From positions 186,001 to 250,000 of the forward strand of contig NZ_RJAC01000003.1 of NCBI RefSeq assembly GCF_003999975.1: a stretch of 64,000 nucleotides of DNA. Reading direction: 5' to 3'. This stretch comes from Actinoplanes solisilvae. GTDB lineage: Bacteria; Actinomycetota; Actinomycetes; Mycobacteriales; Micromonosporaceae. The position numbers and the translations under genes are program-made. Under the pieces are notes generated by a model that made no database searches, was not told the origin of the DNA, and saw nothing but the letters and a program-made list of their open reading frames with translations. Position 1 is the stretch's first letter. Each line of letters opens with the position of its first letter. Shown piece by piece: positions 25,334 to 34,499 of this stretch.

Positions 25334-28300
25334 GTGGCTAGCACCGTGCGGCGGCGGCCGTCCCAGCGGAAGTGAAGTGTGGCGACGCCGGGCTGGGCCG
25401 GGTCGCGCAGGCACTCGTAAATGCCGAGCGACGGCACCTCAGGGAAGCAGCCCCAGAGACGTTCGCTGGTGAGCACGGCGTCCAGGTCGAGGTCGACGAG
25501 CAGGCCGAGCAGTCGTCCGTGGGTGGGCTCGTCGACCTTCGCGAAGGCGTCGTCCAGCAGGATCAGCCGGGGCGCGGGCGGGTAGCTTTCGCCGACCGAC
25601 GTGAAGTGGGCGGCCGCGGCGGCGAACAGGACCAGGTAGGACACCACCCGTTGTTCGCCTTGGGACATCGCGGTGCGGGCGGAGAGCGTACGCTCGCGGT
25701 CCGGCCGGGCCTGGTCGGTGACCTTGACCGTGAACGAGAACCAGCTCCGGTAGTCGAGCGCCGCTCGCAGGTGAACGGCGTAGCCGGCGGACGGGTCCGA
25801 GCGGCGGGCGTCCTCGACGCGGCGGGCCAGCGCCTCGCGCAACCGGTCGTTGTTGTCCCGCGTACGCAGTTCGAGCGGGGTCCGCAGCAGAGCGACCGCA
25901 CCGCGGGTGTCGGCGTCGGAGTCGTCACGCAGCGCCCACACGAGCCGCGCCCCGAGCCCGTGCGACGTGCGGACCTCGGCGAGGGTGGTGTTCATGGCGG
26001 CGACCAGGCTCTCGGCCGAGCGGATCTGGCGGGAAAGGGCGTCGCCCAGCTCGCCGAGCAGGAACCGTTCGAAGGCGTGTTGTTCGCGTTCGGCCAGGGC
26101 GGAGCGCTTCTGCGCCAGCTCCGCACCGAGCCGCGCGGTCGCCGCCGCGACAGGGTGCTGGCCGATGTCGTCGGTGATCTCGACGACCTTGACCCCGTCG
26201 CGGTCCTCCCAGACCAGGTCGAAGCCGCCCGGCAGCCGCCCGCGGACGTCGGTGTAGCGCTGGTGCAGGCCGTTCTCGCCGAGGTCCTGCTGCGGCCGTC
26301 CGAGTGCGTCCCGCAGTCGGGCGGCGAGGTTGTCGAGCTGCCGGATCCGCTCGGGCGGCGTACCCGTAGCCACCTCACCGATAACGTCGGCCGCCAGGTC
26401 GAGCGCGGAGCCGACCCCGGGCAGCGTCAGCACGCGCGGAAGGGCGGTGCCGGCCTGGAGGGCGTCCTGTTCGTACTCGGTCAGCCGGAGGCGATCCTGG
26501 TCGCGCGCCGAAGCGGCCTGGACCCGGCGGTCGCGGCTGTCCTCGTACTCACGGCGGGCGGCCGGGAGCCGTTCGTCGGCGGTTCGTACTCTGGCCTCCG
26601 CCGCGGTCTCCTGACGCAGGATCTCGGCCGGCTCGACGCCGAGGGAGCGTTCGAGCACCGCGAGTTCCTGCTCGGCGGCGAGGTGATTGCCGGCGGCGAC
26701 CCCCGCGAGGTCGGCGGAGTGCGCCGCCTGGGCGACAGCTTCACCGTGCTTGTCCAACAGACCACGGTACGGGCTCAGTTGCGCGACGAACTGTTCGGCG
26801 TTGCGCGCCTCGCGGGGCAGGTCGGTGGCGAGCTGCCGCAGCCGCTGGCCGACGAGGGCGAGCTCGGCCCGGTCGGTCGGCAGCAGGTGGGCGGCCGCGG
26901 CCGACTCGGCGGCGGCCTGTTGCCGGTCGGCGTGACCGCGCAGCTCGCGGGTCCGGCGCCGGGCCTCGGCGACCTGCCGCGCGAGTCGTTGCACGGCTTT
27001 CGCGGCCTCGTCGTGGCGGGTCCAGCTCTCCCGCAGGCCGGCCCCGTCGGGCAGCGCGCGCAGGGCCTCGGTAAGCTCGCGCCGCCGCTGCTCCACGACG
27101 CCGAGCTGGTCGTCGAGCCCGGCGATCTGTTGCTCCAGCTCGTCGATGCGGGCTTGCAGTTCGGACAGCCGTCGCCGGCGCAGGGCCGCCCGGCTGGTGG
27201 CGCCGACGTACTCCGCCTGCGGTTTGCTCCACGCGCCGTGGGCGACGCCGAGACGCCACCGGCCGTCGGCGGCGATCCAGCTCGGCGCGGTGCTGTCCGA
27301 ACCCCAGCCGATGCCGCTCAGCAGAGTGGCGACCGCTTCGGCGCCGGGGACGACGACCAGGGCGTCCAACAGGGACGCTCCTGGCACGGGTGCCTCCGGC
27401 CGCAGCACGATCTCACCGCTGTGCGGGTTCAGGACCGGGCCGTCCGCGGCGAACACGCCGTCGATCAGGCCACTGGACTCCAGAGCGGCCTCCAGCCCGG
27501 CCCGGCTCCGCTGATCGAGGTGGCCGGCGAAGTCGATCAGCCGGAACAGGGGAGTGCCGGCGGGCACCTCGCGGCCACGGAACCGCGATCGCGGCGGCTC
27601 CGGGTCGGTCATCGCACTCCAGTCACGGTGCTCCGACCGTACGGAATCAAGGTCCTGCTCGGCTGCACGCCGGGCCTCGCGCAAGGCGTCCCGTTGGGCC
27701 TCGGTCGCGGTTCGCAGGGGCTCCGCGGCGTCCTCGGCCGCCCGTCGCACGATCACCGGAGTGTCGGCCGGCATCGGCTCGTCGGCGAGCAGGGCATCCC
27801 GTACGGCCGTGAGGTCGGCCTCGGCCAGCACCGGCCGGGCGATCCACTCGCGCACGTCCGACGTGAACCGGACGCCTGCCGCGGCGAGGTCGGCCGACAC
27901 CTGATCGAGACGAGCCTGCGCCTCGCCCTGCTGGCCGTCGAGGAGGTCACGTTCGTCCTCGGCACGGGCGGCCGCGGCGGCGGTGGCGGTGGCCTCGTCG
28001 AGTCGCTGCCCGACATCGGTGACGGCTGATCGGCGGGCCCGGACCGCGTCCTCGGCGGCGGTGAGCCTCGCGCGGTACTCGCCGAACTCCTGCTCGGCCA
28101 GCCGATGGTGGACGATCTCCAGGGACGAGTCGTCGGGAGCGTTCTCGTGGCGCAGCTCCGGCACGGCGCCGACGTGGCCGACGTCGAGCCCGGAGCCGTT
28201 CGCGAGCTCGCGCACCTGATGGTGGCCCTCGCGCAACCCGGCGACGGCGGACCCGAGCCGCGCTGTCTCGGCCTGCAGACGCTCGACCAGCGCGTTCACG

Positions 28301-29379
28301 GTCTGCCGGTCCGAGGACGCCGCCGCGGTGGCCGACCGGGCTGCGGCCTCCAACGCCTGCACGGCCAGACGGCGCTGCCCCAACTCTTGAACGGCCTGAT
28401 AACCGGCGCTCTCGCGAAGCGCGCGAAGTTCGGCCGACGCCTCCCGCTGAGTCTGCTCCCAGTGACGTACTCCGGTCTGGGCCTGCTCCTCGGTGTTGAT
28501 CGCCTGGGCGACCTGCCGCTCGGCCTGGCCCGCCTGACGCCGCTGAGCCCGCAACCGGGTCAGGGCCTCATCAACCGCGTGGACGCGACGGCGCAGCTCG
28601 CCGCGAAGGTAGGCGCGGTAGGCCGTCATCAGCTCGGACAGCGCCCCGTGAGTGGCCTCGAGCCGGCCCAGATCAGCCCGTACGGTCTCCAGATCGTCGA
28701 GGTTGTGCGCGACCGAATCGAGCACCTCGTCGTCGACCGGTGGCAGCGCCTCGCCGAGCTCGGTGGTGAGCTGACCCGCCTCGATCCGGTCGCCGATGGT
28801 CGGCCGCCGCAGCCGGTAGAGCAGGTGAACCAGGTTGCGGTAGCGGCCCGGATCGGCGATGCCGAAGACCTCCCGGCCGACCCGGGCACGGTATTCGCGG
28901 GCGCTCGTGACCATCGCGCCCTCACCCAGGATCTCTCGCACCCGATCGAGCGGCACCGGCCGGCGGCCCTCGATCAGCCGCACGTCGACGCCGACCCGGG
29001 CCGGGGTGACGAAGTACTGCAGACGCGCCTCGGCGGTCGACGAGGACCACCGGACGACCGCGCCCAGCGTCAAGAACTGCTCGCCGCCGTCCTGGTCGAC
29101 GCGGCGCAGCTCGAGCCAGAGGAAGCCCTGCCGGTTGACGCCGGTCGCCCCCTCGCTCATCAGCCAGCGGAACGTGGTTTTCCCGGCGCCGGTGGCGTCC
29201 AGCCGCTTGGTGTCGCCGTCGAGAAGGAACGGCAGCATCAGTTCGAGCGCCTTCGACTTGCCGGCGCCGTTCTTGCCGCGCAGCAGCAGCCGGCCGTCCT
29301 CGAAGTCGAACACCTGCTCGTCGTACTGCCAGATGTTGCAGATACCGGCCCGGTGGAGGCGGAATCGGTGCGGGTGCAT
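25330..29379 (-). CDS. jetC: Wadjet type II SMC-like ATPase JetC (TIGR02680 family)
   Basis: A 1349-residue MukB/SMC-like ATPase that extrudes plasmid DNA loops. The N-terminal head has Walker A GKNGAGKS (35-42). Between about residues 240 and 520, and again between about 700 and 1000, are long Ala/Arg/Glu-rich coiled-coil arms; a compact hinge-like region lies between (IDFAGHLDQRSRAGLEAAL to WSKPQAEYVGATS). The C-terminal head has signature MSQGEQR (1238-1244) and Walker B LILLDD (1272-1277). The second acidic residue of Walker B is Asp, where most SMC ATPases have Glu. ATG at 29379 overlaps the jetB stop (TGATG). Acts with JetA and JetB as the loop-extruding motor. Confidence 0.95.
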   Translation of the reverse strand: MHPHRFRLHRAGICNIWQYDEQVFDFEDGRLLLRGKNGAGKSKALELMLPFLLDGDTKRLDATGAGKTTFRWLMSEGATGVNRQGFLWLELRRVDQDGGEQFLTLGAVVRWSSSTAEARLQYFVTPARVGVDVRLIEGRRPVPLDRVREILGEGAMVTSAREYRARVGREVFGIADPGRYRNLVHLLYRLRRPTIGDRIEAGQLTTELGEALPPVDDEVLDSVAHNLDDLETVRADLGRLEATHGALSELMTAYRAYLRGELRRRVHAVDEALTRLRAQRRQAGQAERQVAQAINTEEQAQTGVRHWEQTQREASAELRALRESAGYQAVQELGQRRLAVQALEAAARSATAAASSDRQTVNALVERLQAETARLGSAVAGLREGHHQVRELANGSGLDVGHVGAVPELRHENAPDDSSLEIVHHRLAEQEFGEYRARLTAAEDAVRARRSAVTDVGQRLDEATATAAAAARAEDERDLLDGQQGEAQARLDQVSADLAAAGVRFTSDVREWIARPVLAEADLTAVRDALLADEPMPADTPVIVRRAAEDAAEPLRTATEAQRDALREARRAAEQDLDSVRSEHRDWSAMTDPEPPRSRFRGREVPAGTPLFRLIDFAGHLDQRSRAGLEAALESSGLIDGVFAADGPVLNPHSGEIVLRPEAPVPGASLLDALVVVPGAEAVATLLSGIGWGSDSTAPSWIAADGRWRLGVAHGAWSKPQAEYVGATSRAALRRRRLSELQARIDELEQQIAGLDDQLGVVEQRRRELTEALRALPDGAGLRESWTRHDEAAKAVQRLARQVAEARRRTRELRGHADRQQAAAESAAAAHLLPTDRAELALVGQRLRQLATDLPREARNAEQFVAQLSPYRGLLDKHGEAVAQAAHSADLAGVAAGNHLAAEQELAVLERSLGVEPAEILRQETAAEARVRTADERLPAARREYEDSRDRRVQAASARDQDRLRLTEYEQDALQAGTALPRVLTLPGVGSALDLAADVIGEVATGTPPERIRQLDNLAARLRDALGRPQQDLGENGLHQRYTDVRGRLPGGFDLVWEDRDGVKVVEITDDIGQHPVAAATARLGAELAQKRSALAEREQHAFERFLLGELGDALSRQIRSAESLVAAMNTTLAEVRTSHGLGARLVWALRDDSDADTRGAVALLRTPLELRTRDNNDRLREALARRVEDARRSDPSAGYAVHLRAALDYRSWFSFTVKVTDQARPDRERTLSARTAMSQGEQRVVSYLVLFAAAAAHFTSVGESYPPAPRLILLDDAFAKVDEPTHGRLLGLLVDLDLDAVLTSERLWGCFPEVPSLGIYECLRDPAQPGVATLHFRWDGRRRTVLAT

Positions 29380-30593
29380 CAGCGGACCGCTTCCGTCGGC
29401 GCGTATCGGGCAGTGGCGGCCAGCAGGACGAGGCCATGCCCTGCTCCGCGTACGCCGCGGGCGTCGACCGCACGTTCGGTGGCCAGCACCGAATCCTCGG
29501 GTTCACTGTCGGCGACGGTCGGTGCCGCCCGCGCGACCAGATCCATGCTGATCAGCAATGTCTCCACCGCCTCACGAAGCAGGGCTGGATCGGTGACGTA
29601 CTGGCCCGCCCACCGGCGCGCGTGACGTTCGGTGAGCTCGACCAGAATGCCGTCGAGGAGGTCGTCCGGGATCGGCACACCGACCACGAGCGTACGAGGA
29701 TCCGGGCGCAACGCCTCGACCAGCGCGCCGATCGTCAACAACGCGGCCTGCGCCACCGTGCCGTTGCCCGGGAACAACACGTCGGTCAGGCTGTCATCCG
29801 GATCGAGCAAGGCCACACCCTCCGTACGCAACTCTGCCTGCAGACCGAGATAGTCGAGGTAAACGCGTTCGTCGCGGCGCTGTTCGCGGCGCAGCCAGAC
29901 CCGGTCGGCGGCGGTCAGATCGTCGACGTAGAGCACCGGTTCCTCGCACAGGCGACGCCGTACGCGGTGCCGGGAACCGCCCTGACCGGGGTCGGCGGCG
30001 AGGGCGACGAACTCCGCCGGTGTCGCGGCCCGTCCGGGCGGGGTGGCCATCAGGTGCGCGACGATGTCACGGTTGACCGTGAGCAGCGCCTCGGCCTGGT
30101 CGTCGTCGGCGTAGCCGGCCACGCTGCCCTGCTCCTCGTGCAGCGCGGACCACGCGATCATCTGCCGCAGCGCGGCGCCGAGAGCCCGCCGCTCGGCCGG
30201 CCGTTGCGCGTCGCCCAGCTCGATGCCGGCCTCCACGGCGGCCGCGCGGACATCGGCGACGAGCTGCGACAACAGGATCTGCTCGGGGCAGGTGAGCAGC
30301 ACGGCCGTCGTGAGGGCGAGGTAGGCGTACATCCGTGGGGTGAACGGGCCGGTCGGGCGTTCCAGCGGCCGGCCCCGGCCCGGGCCGAGTCCTGTCTTGA
30401 AGAGCCGGGCGAACCCGGCCTCGACCACGAGCCGATAGCCGAGGAAGGTCCCGAACCACGTCCGCAACCACTCGGCGTGCCGGCGCACCAGGGCGAACTC
30501 GTCGCTGTCGGGCAGCAGCAGCGGCTTGGCCAGCAGCGCGCGGATCGCCCGGCGACGCTCAGTCTCGAGGGCGATGTCGTGGTCGTCAGCCAT
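29379..30593 (-). CDS. jetB: Wadjet type II kite-like subunit JetB (TIGR02678 family)
   Basis: A 404-residue protein with no membrane segment, matching TIGR02678/JetB by position and sequence style: LLLPDSDEFALVRRHAEWLR, FLGYRLVVEAGFARLFKTGL, TPRMYAYLALTTAVLLTCPE, and the DYLGLQAELRTEGVALLDPD segment. In Wadjet, JetB is the kite subunit that bridges the JetC heads with the kleisin JetA. ATG at 30593 lies 8 nt inside the 3' end of jetA, and its stop overlaps the jetC start, so all four proteins are translationally coupled. Confidence rests on the complete operon as well as the sequence. Confidence 0.92.
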   Translation of the reverse strand: MADDHDIALETERRRAIRALLAKPLLLPDSDEFALVRRHAEWLRTWFGTFLGYRLVVEAGFARLFKTGLGPGRGRPLERPTGPFTPRMYAYLALTTAVLLTCPEQILLSQLVADVRAAAVEAGIELGDAQRPAERRALGAALRQMIAWSALHEEQGSVAGYADDDQAEALLTVNRDIVAHLMATPPGRAATPAEFVALAADPGQGGSRHRVRRRLCEEPVLYVDDLTAADRVWLRREQRRDERVYLDYLGLQAELRTEGVALLDPDDSLTDVLFPGNGTVAQAALLTIGALVEALRPDPRTLVVGVPIPDDLLDGILVELTERHARRWAGQYVTDPALLREAVETLLISMDLVARAAPTVADSEPEDSVLATERAVDARGVRGAGHGLVLLAATARYAPTEAVR

Positions 30594-32085
30594 CGGCGGG
30601 ATCCAGCCGGGTGATGAGGATGGCGATGTCCTGCGTGGTCAGGTCACCGGTCGCAGACCGCAGGGTGAGCTCATATCGCGGCTTGCTGACCAGTTCACAC
30701 CGTACGGAAAGGTCGAGGTTGGACGTGACCGCGGTGCCGGCGGCCGGATCACCGGCGCCCAGGGCCTGCGCCATCAGCTCCAGCAGCAGGTGGATCGCGG
30801 GCGCGGACAGGCGTACGGCACCCAGGTCTGAGGCGGCCGACAGCAGCTCGGCGGCGGCGGCCGACCGCAGCCGCTGCTCGTCCGCCGCCTGCTCGATCAA
30901 AGCCTCGCGCTGAGCGCTGCGGTCAGCCATCCCGGACACCCGGCCGCGCGCGGCCCGGACGCCCCGATCGCGCAGCGAGACCGGAACCTCGACCGCCGGG
31001 GCCGGCCACCAGCTCGTGGTCGCGGCGACGACGATCTCGGGGTCGGCAGCCAGGCCGAGGTGCCGCGCCGGATAGAGGCCGAAGGCTGACGTGAACAGGT
31101 CAGTGGCGGTGTTCTCGTCGGCCGCGTCGAACCAGGCGGCCAGCCGTAGGAGCTCGCGGCGGCGGGAAGCGCCCCCACCTCCGGCACGGATCATCCGCTT
31201 GGCGTTGGCCAGCAGCGACTGCAGCGCGCGCATCGTCGCGTCGCGCAGCTGGGACACCTCGCTGCGGCGGCCGTCGGTGCCGCCGTCGCTTTCACTGAAC
31301 CAGGCGCGCAGGCCGGACCAGTCGGCCAGGTCATGGCCGCGGCTGTGCTGCACGGCGACACCCAGGTCAGCGGCGGCCCCGGCCAGACCGCCCTCCCGCA
31401 GCATCTTCACTAGGCCTTCGAGGTGCGGCTCGAGCCGGTCGAGGTGGCGTTCGATGCGGGGTGCGAGCAGCACGATCTCCTCGGTGATCGATTCGATGTA
31501 GTCGAGGAGGAGGTCTTTGAAGCCGGCGTATTCGGCGCTGTCCAGGTCGTAGCGGGCGAGGACCTGGCCGAGGAAGGCGTAGAAGTCGCGGACCTCGTCG
31601 CGGAACGTCCAGAACTGGGCGAACACGGTGGCGACCGTCTCGCGGGCGGTGCCGGCATCGAGACCGCCGGGCTGATCCAGGCGGTCGGCCAGGTCGGTCA
31701 GCCCCTGGCTGATGAGGCCGAGCAGCTCGCGGCTGATCTCACGGGCGGCGTCGGTGCTGGCGAGCAGTTCGTCGGCTTGGCGCTGAACCCGCTCGCCGAG
31801 AGGGGAGAGCTGATAGCGGGAGCGGGTGCGCTGATATTCCTCGATGCTGCGGACCCGGACCGTGTGGGAGCTGGGGAGAAGGTTTCCCCAGGTGACGAGC
31901 TTGTTGAGACGGCTCGTCGCGGTGTCGAGGCTCAGGTCCAGTTCCTCCGCGACCTGCTGGCCGGAGAGGTCCGTCATCAGGGACCGCGTGAACAGCCGCA
32001 TGATCGCGAGATAGGAGGCCCGCTCAGGCACGGTGAGGTAGGTGAAGGCCTCGAGACGTTCGAGATCCTCGTCCTCCTCACCCAC
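30586..32085 (-). CDS. jetA: Wadjet type II kleisin-like subunit JetA (TIGR02677 family)
   Basis: A 499-residue protein beginning VGEEDEDLERLEAFTYLTVP, followed by a winged-helix segment (DLSGQQVAEELDLSLDTATS) and a long helical middle (about 150-330), as in TIGR02677/JetA, the kleisin that joins the JetC heads. GTG at 32085 was chosen because it gives the usual family N-terminus; the ribosome site is weak, and leaderless or low-level initiation is possible. First gene of the jet operon; the 87-bp gap to the divergent helix-turn-helix gene must hold both promoters. An open frame continuing to 32874 is antisense to that gene and not believed. Confidence 0.9.
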   Translation of the reverse strand: MGEEDEDLERLEAFTYLTVPERASYLAIMRLFTRSLMTDLSGQQVAEELDLSLDTATSRLNKLVTWGNLLPSSHTVRVRSIEEYQRTRSRYQLSPLGERVQRQADELLASTDAAREISRELLGLISQGLTDLADRLDQPGGLDAGTARETVATVFAQFWTFRDEVRDFYAFLGQVLARYDLDSAEYAGFKDLLLDYIESITEEIVLLAPRIERHLDRLEPHLEGLVKMLREGGLAGAAADLGVAVQHSRGHDLADWSGLRAWFSESDGGTDGRRSEVSQLRDATMRALQSLLANAKRMIRAGGGGASRRRELLRLAAWFDAADENTATDLFTSAFGLYPARHLGLAADPEIVVAATTSWWPAPAVEVPVSLRDRGVRAARGRVSGMADRSAQREALIEQAADEQRLRSAAAAELLSAASDLGAVRLSAPAIHLLLELMAQALGAGDPAAGTAVTSNLDLSVRCELVSKPRYELTLRSATGDLTTQDIAILITRLDPADG

Positions 32086-32172
32086 CCGTCGAGAATAGGC
32101 GACCGCGAAGGCCTGACCCGAACAGGTGGTTGCGTTTTGTGGCGACCATGTCGCAAGGGGAACAATGTCCGA

Positions 32173-32892
32173 ATGACGGAAGCGGAGATCCTGGAGCAGG
32201 TCCGGCAGATGCGCGAACGCGGCAGCGCGCCGAAGCAGATCGCTCGAGCCCTCGGGCTGCGGCCGGCCCAGGTCGCGCCGTTGATCCGGCAGGTCTCCGA
32301 GGCGTCGCAGGCACAGGCCGATCCGGCCGACCGTGCTCTGCTGGGGTGCTGGATCAGCCCCGGCTGGAGCGTCGGCCTCGGTCTCGAAGGGGAAGCCGTC
32401 CAGTGGGGTGCCGCCGATCCGCTGCGTACCGAGGAGCAGGTGACCACGGGTGGGCTGGCGCAGGCTTTGATCGTGCGCCGGGAGCGGGCGAGCCGGGTGA
32501 CCGTGTGCGGGTTCCTGGTCGATACCTACTGCCTGGGAGTCAAGGCCTGCACTGGGCCGGAGACGATGGCCGCGGGATCGGTCGACGACTATCGGCGCAG
32601 CTTCTTCGAGGCTTTCGACGCCCCTGAGGTGCCGGCGCCGTTGGAGTTGGTCCAGCACCTGGTGCACGGCGGAGTTGCGTACGCTCGGGGTCTCGGGTTC
32701 GAGCCGCGCGACGATGACTTCGAGACGGTCAGGCCCTATCTGGGCACACCGGAGGGGCCGACCCCGATCACCTTCGGGCGCGACGGCCAGCCGTTCTTCT
32801 TCGCCGGACCCCACGACGATCACCGCGCGGTGCGCGCGACCCTCGACAGCACGGTCGGGGCCGGCAACTACCACTTCCTGGCTCCGGCGTGA
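32173..32892 (+). CDS. Helix-turn-helix protein of unknown function
   Basis: A 239-residue protein. Residues 1-45 form a Mor/Sigma70_r4-like helix-turn-helix (EILEQVRQMRERGSAPKQIA, then RALGLRPAQVAPLIRQV). The remainder (about 60-239) is an uncharacterised globular domain with CGFLVDTYCLGVKACTGPE, YRRSFFEAFD and LVHGGVAYARGLGFEPRDDD. ATG at 32173 gives the HTH N-terminus; GGGG lies rather far upstream (about 14 nt). It is divergent from jetA and followed by a DUF2786 gene, 137 nt further. It may regulate the jet operon or belong with the DUF2786 protein; neither is shown. Confidence 0.8.
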   Translation: MTEAEILEQVRQMRERGSAPKQIARALGLRPAQVAPLIRQVSEASQAQADPADRALLGCWISPGWSVGLGLEGEAVQWGAADPLRTEEQVTTGGLAQALIVRRERASRVTVCGFLVDTYCLGVKACTGPETMAAGSVDDYRRSFFEAFDAPEVPAPLELVQHLVHGGVAYARGLGFEPRDDDFETVRPYLGTPEGPTPITFGRDGQPFFFAGPHDDHRAVRATLDSTVGAGNYHFLAPA

Positions 32893-33029
32893 CTGGCCGG
32901 ACTACGACAGTGGGCCGTACTCCGTAGTCGGGCCCGAGACGATCATCATTCGGGCTGTGCGACTCTCGACCGCACGGTCGGAGCTCCTGACTCCGGCCTG
33001 ATTCCCTCAACCAGGAAGAGGTCAGCTCG

Positions 33030-34367
33030 GTGGGCAGGAACAGCCGGGAACGGCACAAGGCCAAGCGGAAGGCGGCGGACGCGTCCCAGCGGCGTAGAGG
33101 TCTGACGGAGCCGGGCTTCGACGGCCCTGTGTTCTTGCGAGCCGACCGTCCCTCGCCCGCGCAGATCGTCGCCGAGCTGATCGACCGGGCGGTCATGGCC
33201 GCGGACCGTCAGCAGCCCGCCGAGTTCGCGCGCTGCCGCGACCTGCTGGTCGTCGGCCCCGGCGGAGCGGCCGGCATGCAGGTCGTCAACCGGGAATTGT
33301 TCGCCACGCTGCTCGATGAGGTCGAACAGTGCTGGCAGCGCGGCTGGCAGCCGGCCGAGCTCATCCGGGCCGCCCGCAGGGAAGGCGGCGCACGGCACGC
33401 CCGGTTGATGACGGACGCCTGCGCCGGACAGATGCGTGAACACCCGGCCGCCACCGTCGGACAGGCCTGGAGAAACCAACTCGCCGGCGCGACAACCTGG
33501 TGGACGCACGACGACCGTTTCGTCAATGACTGGGCGGCGCACCACAACGTCGACCGGGCCGAAGCGGTCGCGACAATTCTCGAGACGGTTCATCTGTTGC
33601 TGGTCATGCCGCCGGTCGACATGATCGGCCCGATGTCGGGTGCGCCCGATGAGGGGGACTCGAACGGCGAGCTGGATCAGCGGCTGCTCGACCGGGTGCG
33701 GGCGCTGCTGGCCAAAGCCGAGGCGACCGACTTCCCGGAAGAAGCCGATGCCTACACGGCGAAGGCGCAGGAGCTGATGACCCGCCACCGCATCGACCAC
33801 GCACTGCTGGCGGCCAAGGCCGACAAACGTGACCGGCCGGGCAGCCGCCGAATCGCCGTCGACAACCCGTACGAGATGCCGAAGTCGCTGCTGCTGCAGG
33901 CGGTGGCCGAGGCCAACAGCTGCCGCGCGGTCTGGATGAAGCGGTTCGGGCTGGTCGCGGTGGTCGGCTACGCGGCCGACCTGGACGCCACCGAGGTGCT
34001 GTTCACCTCGCTGCTGGTGCAGGCGACTCGCGCCATGACCGGGGCAGGCTCGAAGACCGACCGGGCTGGCCGCAACACCACCCGCTCGTTCCGCCAGTCC
34101 TTCCTGACCTCATACGCCCACCGAATCGGCGAGCGCCTCACCACGGCCTCAGAGCAGGTCGCCCAGGAAACCGCCGCCTCAACACGCGGCGCCGCCCTGC
34201 TGCCAGTGCTGGCAGCCCGCACCGACGCCGTCAATGACGCCGTGGCCGAGCAGTTCCCCGAGATGACCCACGTCTCGACCAGCGTAAACAACCACGACGG
34301 CTGGGCCTCAGGCCGAGCCGCCGCCGACCGCGCTCTCCTCCACGGGCGGGAGGAATTGGCTTCATAA
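33030..34367 (+). CDS. DUF2786-domain protein
   Basis: A 445-residue soluble protein. After a basic start (MGRNSRERHKAKRKAADASQ), a helical region spans about 40-200, and the DUF2786 signature follows: LLDRVRALLAKAEATDFPEE, ADAYTAKAQELMTRHRIDHA. A second conserved part contains SCRAVWMKRFGLVAVVGYAA and RSFRQSFLTSYAHRIGERL, typical of DUF2786 proteins of cellular and phage origin. The function of the family is not established. GTG at 33030 follows AGGAAGAGG by several nt. It lies downstream of the HTH gene on the same strand, near the Wadjet operon. Confidence 0.85.
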   Translation: MGRNSRERHKAKRKAADASQRRRGLTEPGFDGPVFLRADRPSPAQIVAELIDRAVMAADRQQPAEFARCRDLLVVGPGGAAGMQVVNRELFATLLDEVEQCWQRGWQPAELIRAARREGGARHARLMTDACAGQMREHPAATVGQAWRNQLAGATTWWTHDDRFVNDWAAHHNVDRAEAVATILETVHLLLVMPPVDMIGPMSGAPDEGDSNGELDQRLLDRVRALLAKAEATDFPEEADAYTAKAQELMTRHRIDHALLAAKADKRDRPGSRRIAVDNPYEMPKSLLLQAVAEANSCRAVWMKRFGLVAVVGYAADLDATEVLFTSLLVQATRAMTGAGSKTDRAGRNTTRSFRQSFLTSYAHRIGERLTTASEQVAQETAASTRGAALLPVLAARTDAVNDAVAEQFPEMTHVSTSVNNHDGWASGRAAADRALLHGREELAS

Positions 34368-34499
34368 GGACTCGTTACCACTTGGCCGCCGACGTTGGCG
34401 GGACCGGAGCCCGCGGTGGATGCACGAAGGGCCTGCGTTTCGGAATAGGCGCGAAACCAAACGGCGAGCGTGACTGGCCCTGGACAAGACGACATCGGT

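Noticed and set aside
34368..34499. Possible tRNA-like sequence after the DUF2786 gene
   Set aside because: GGTTCAAG occurs, but no cloverleaf arms can be paired around it.
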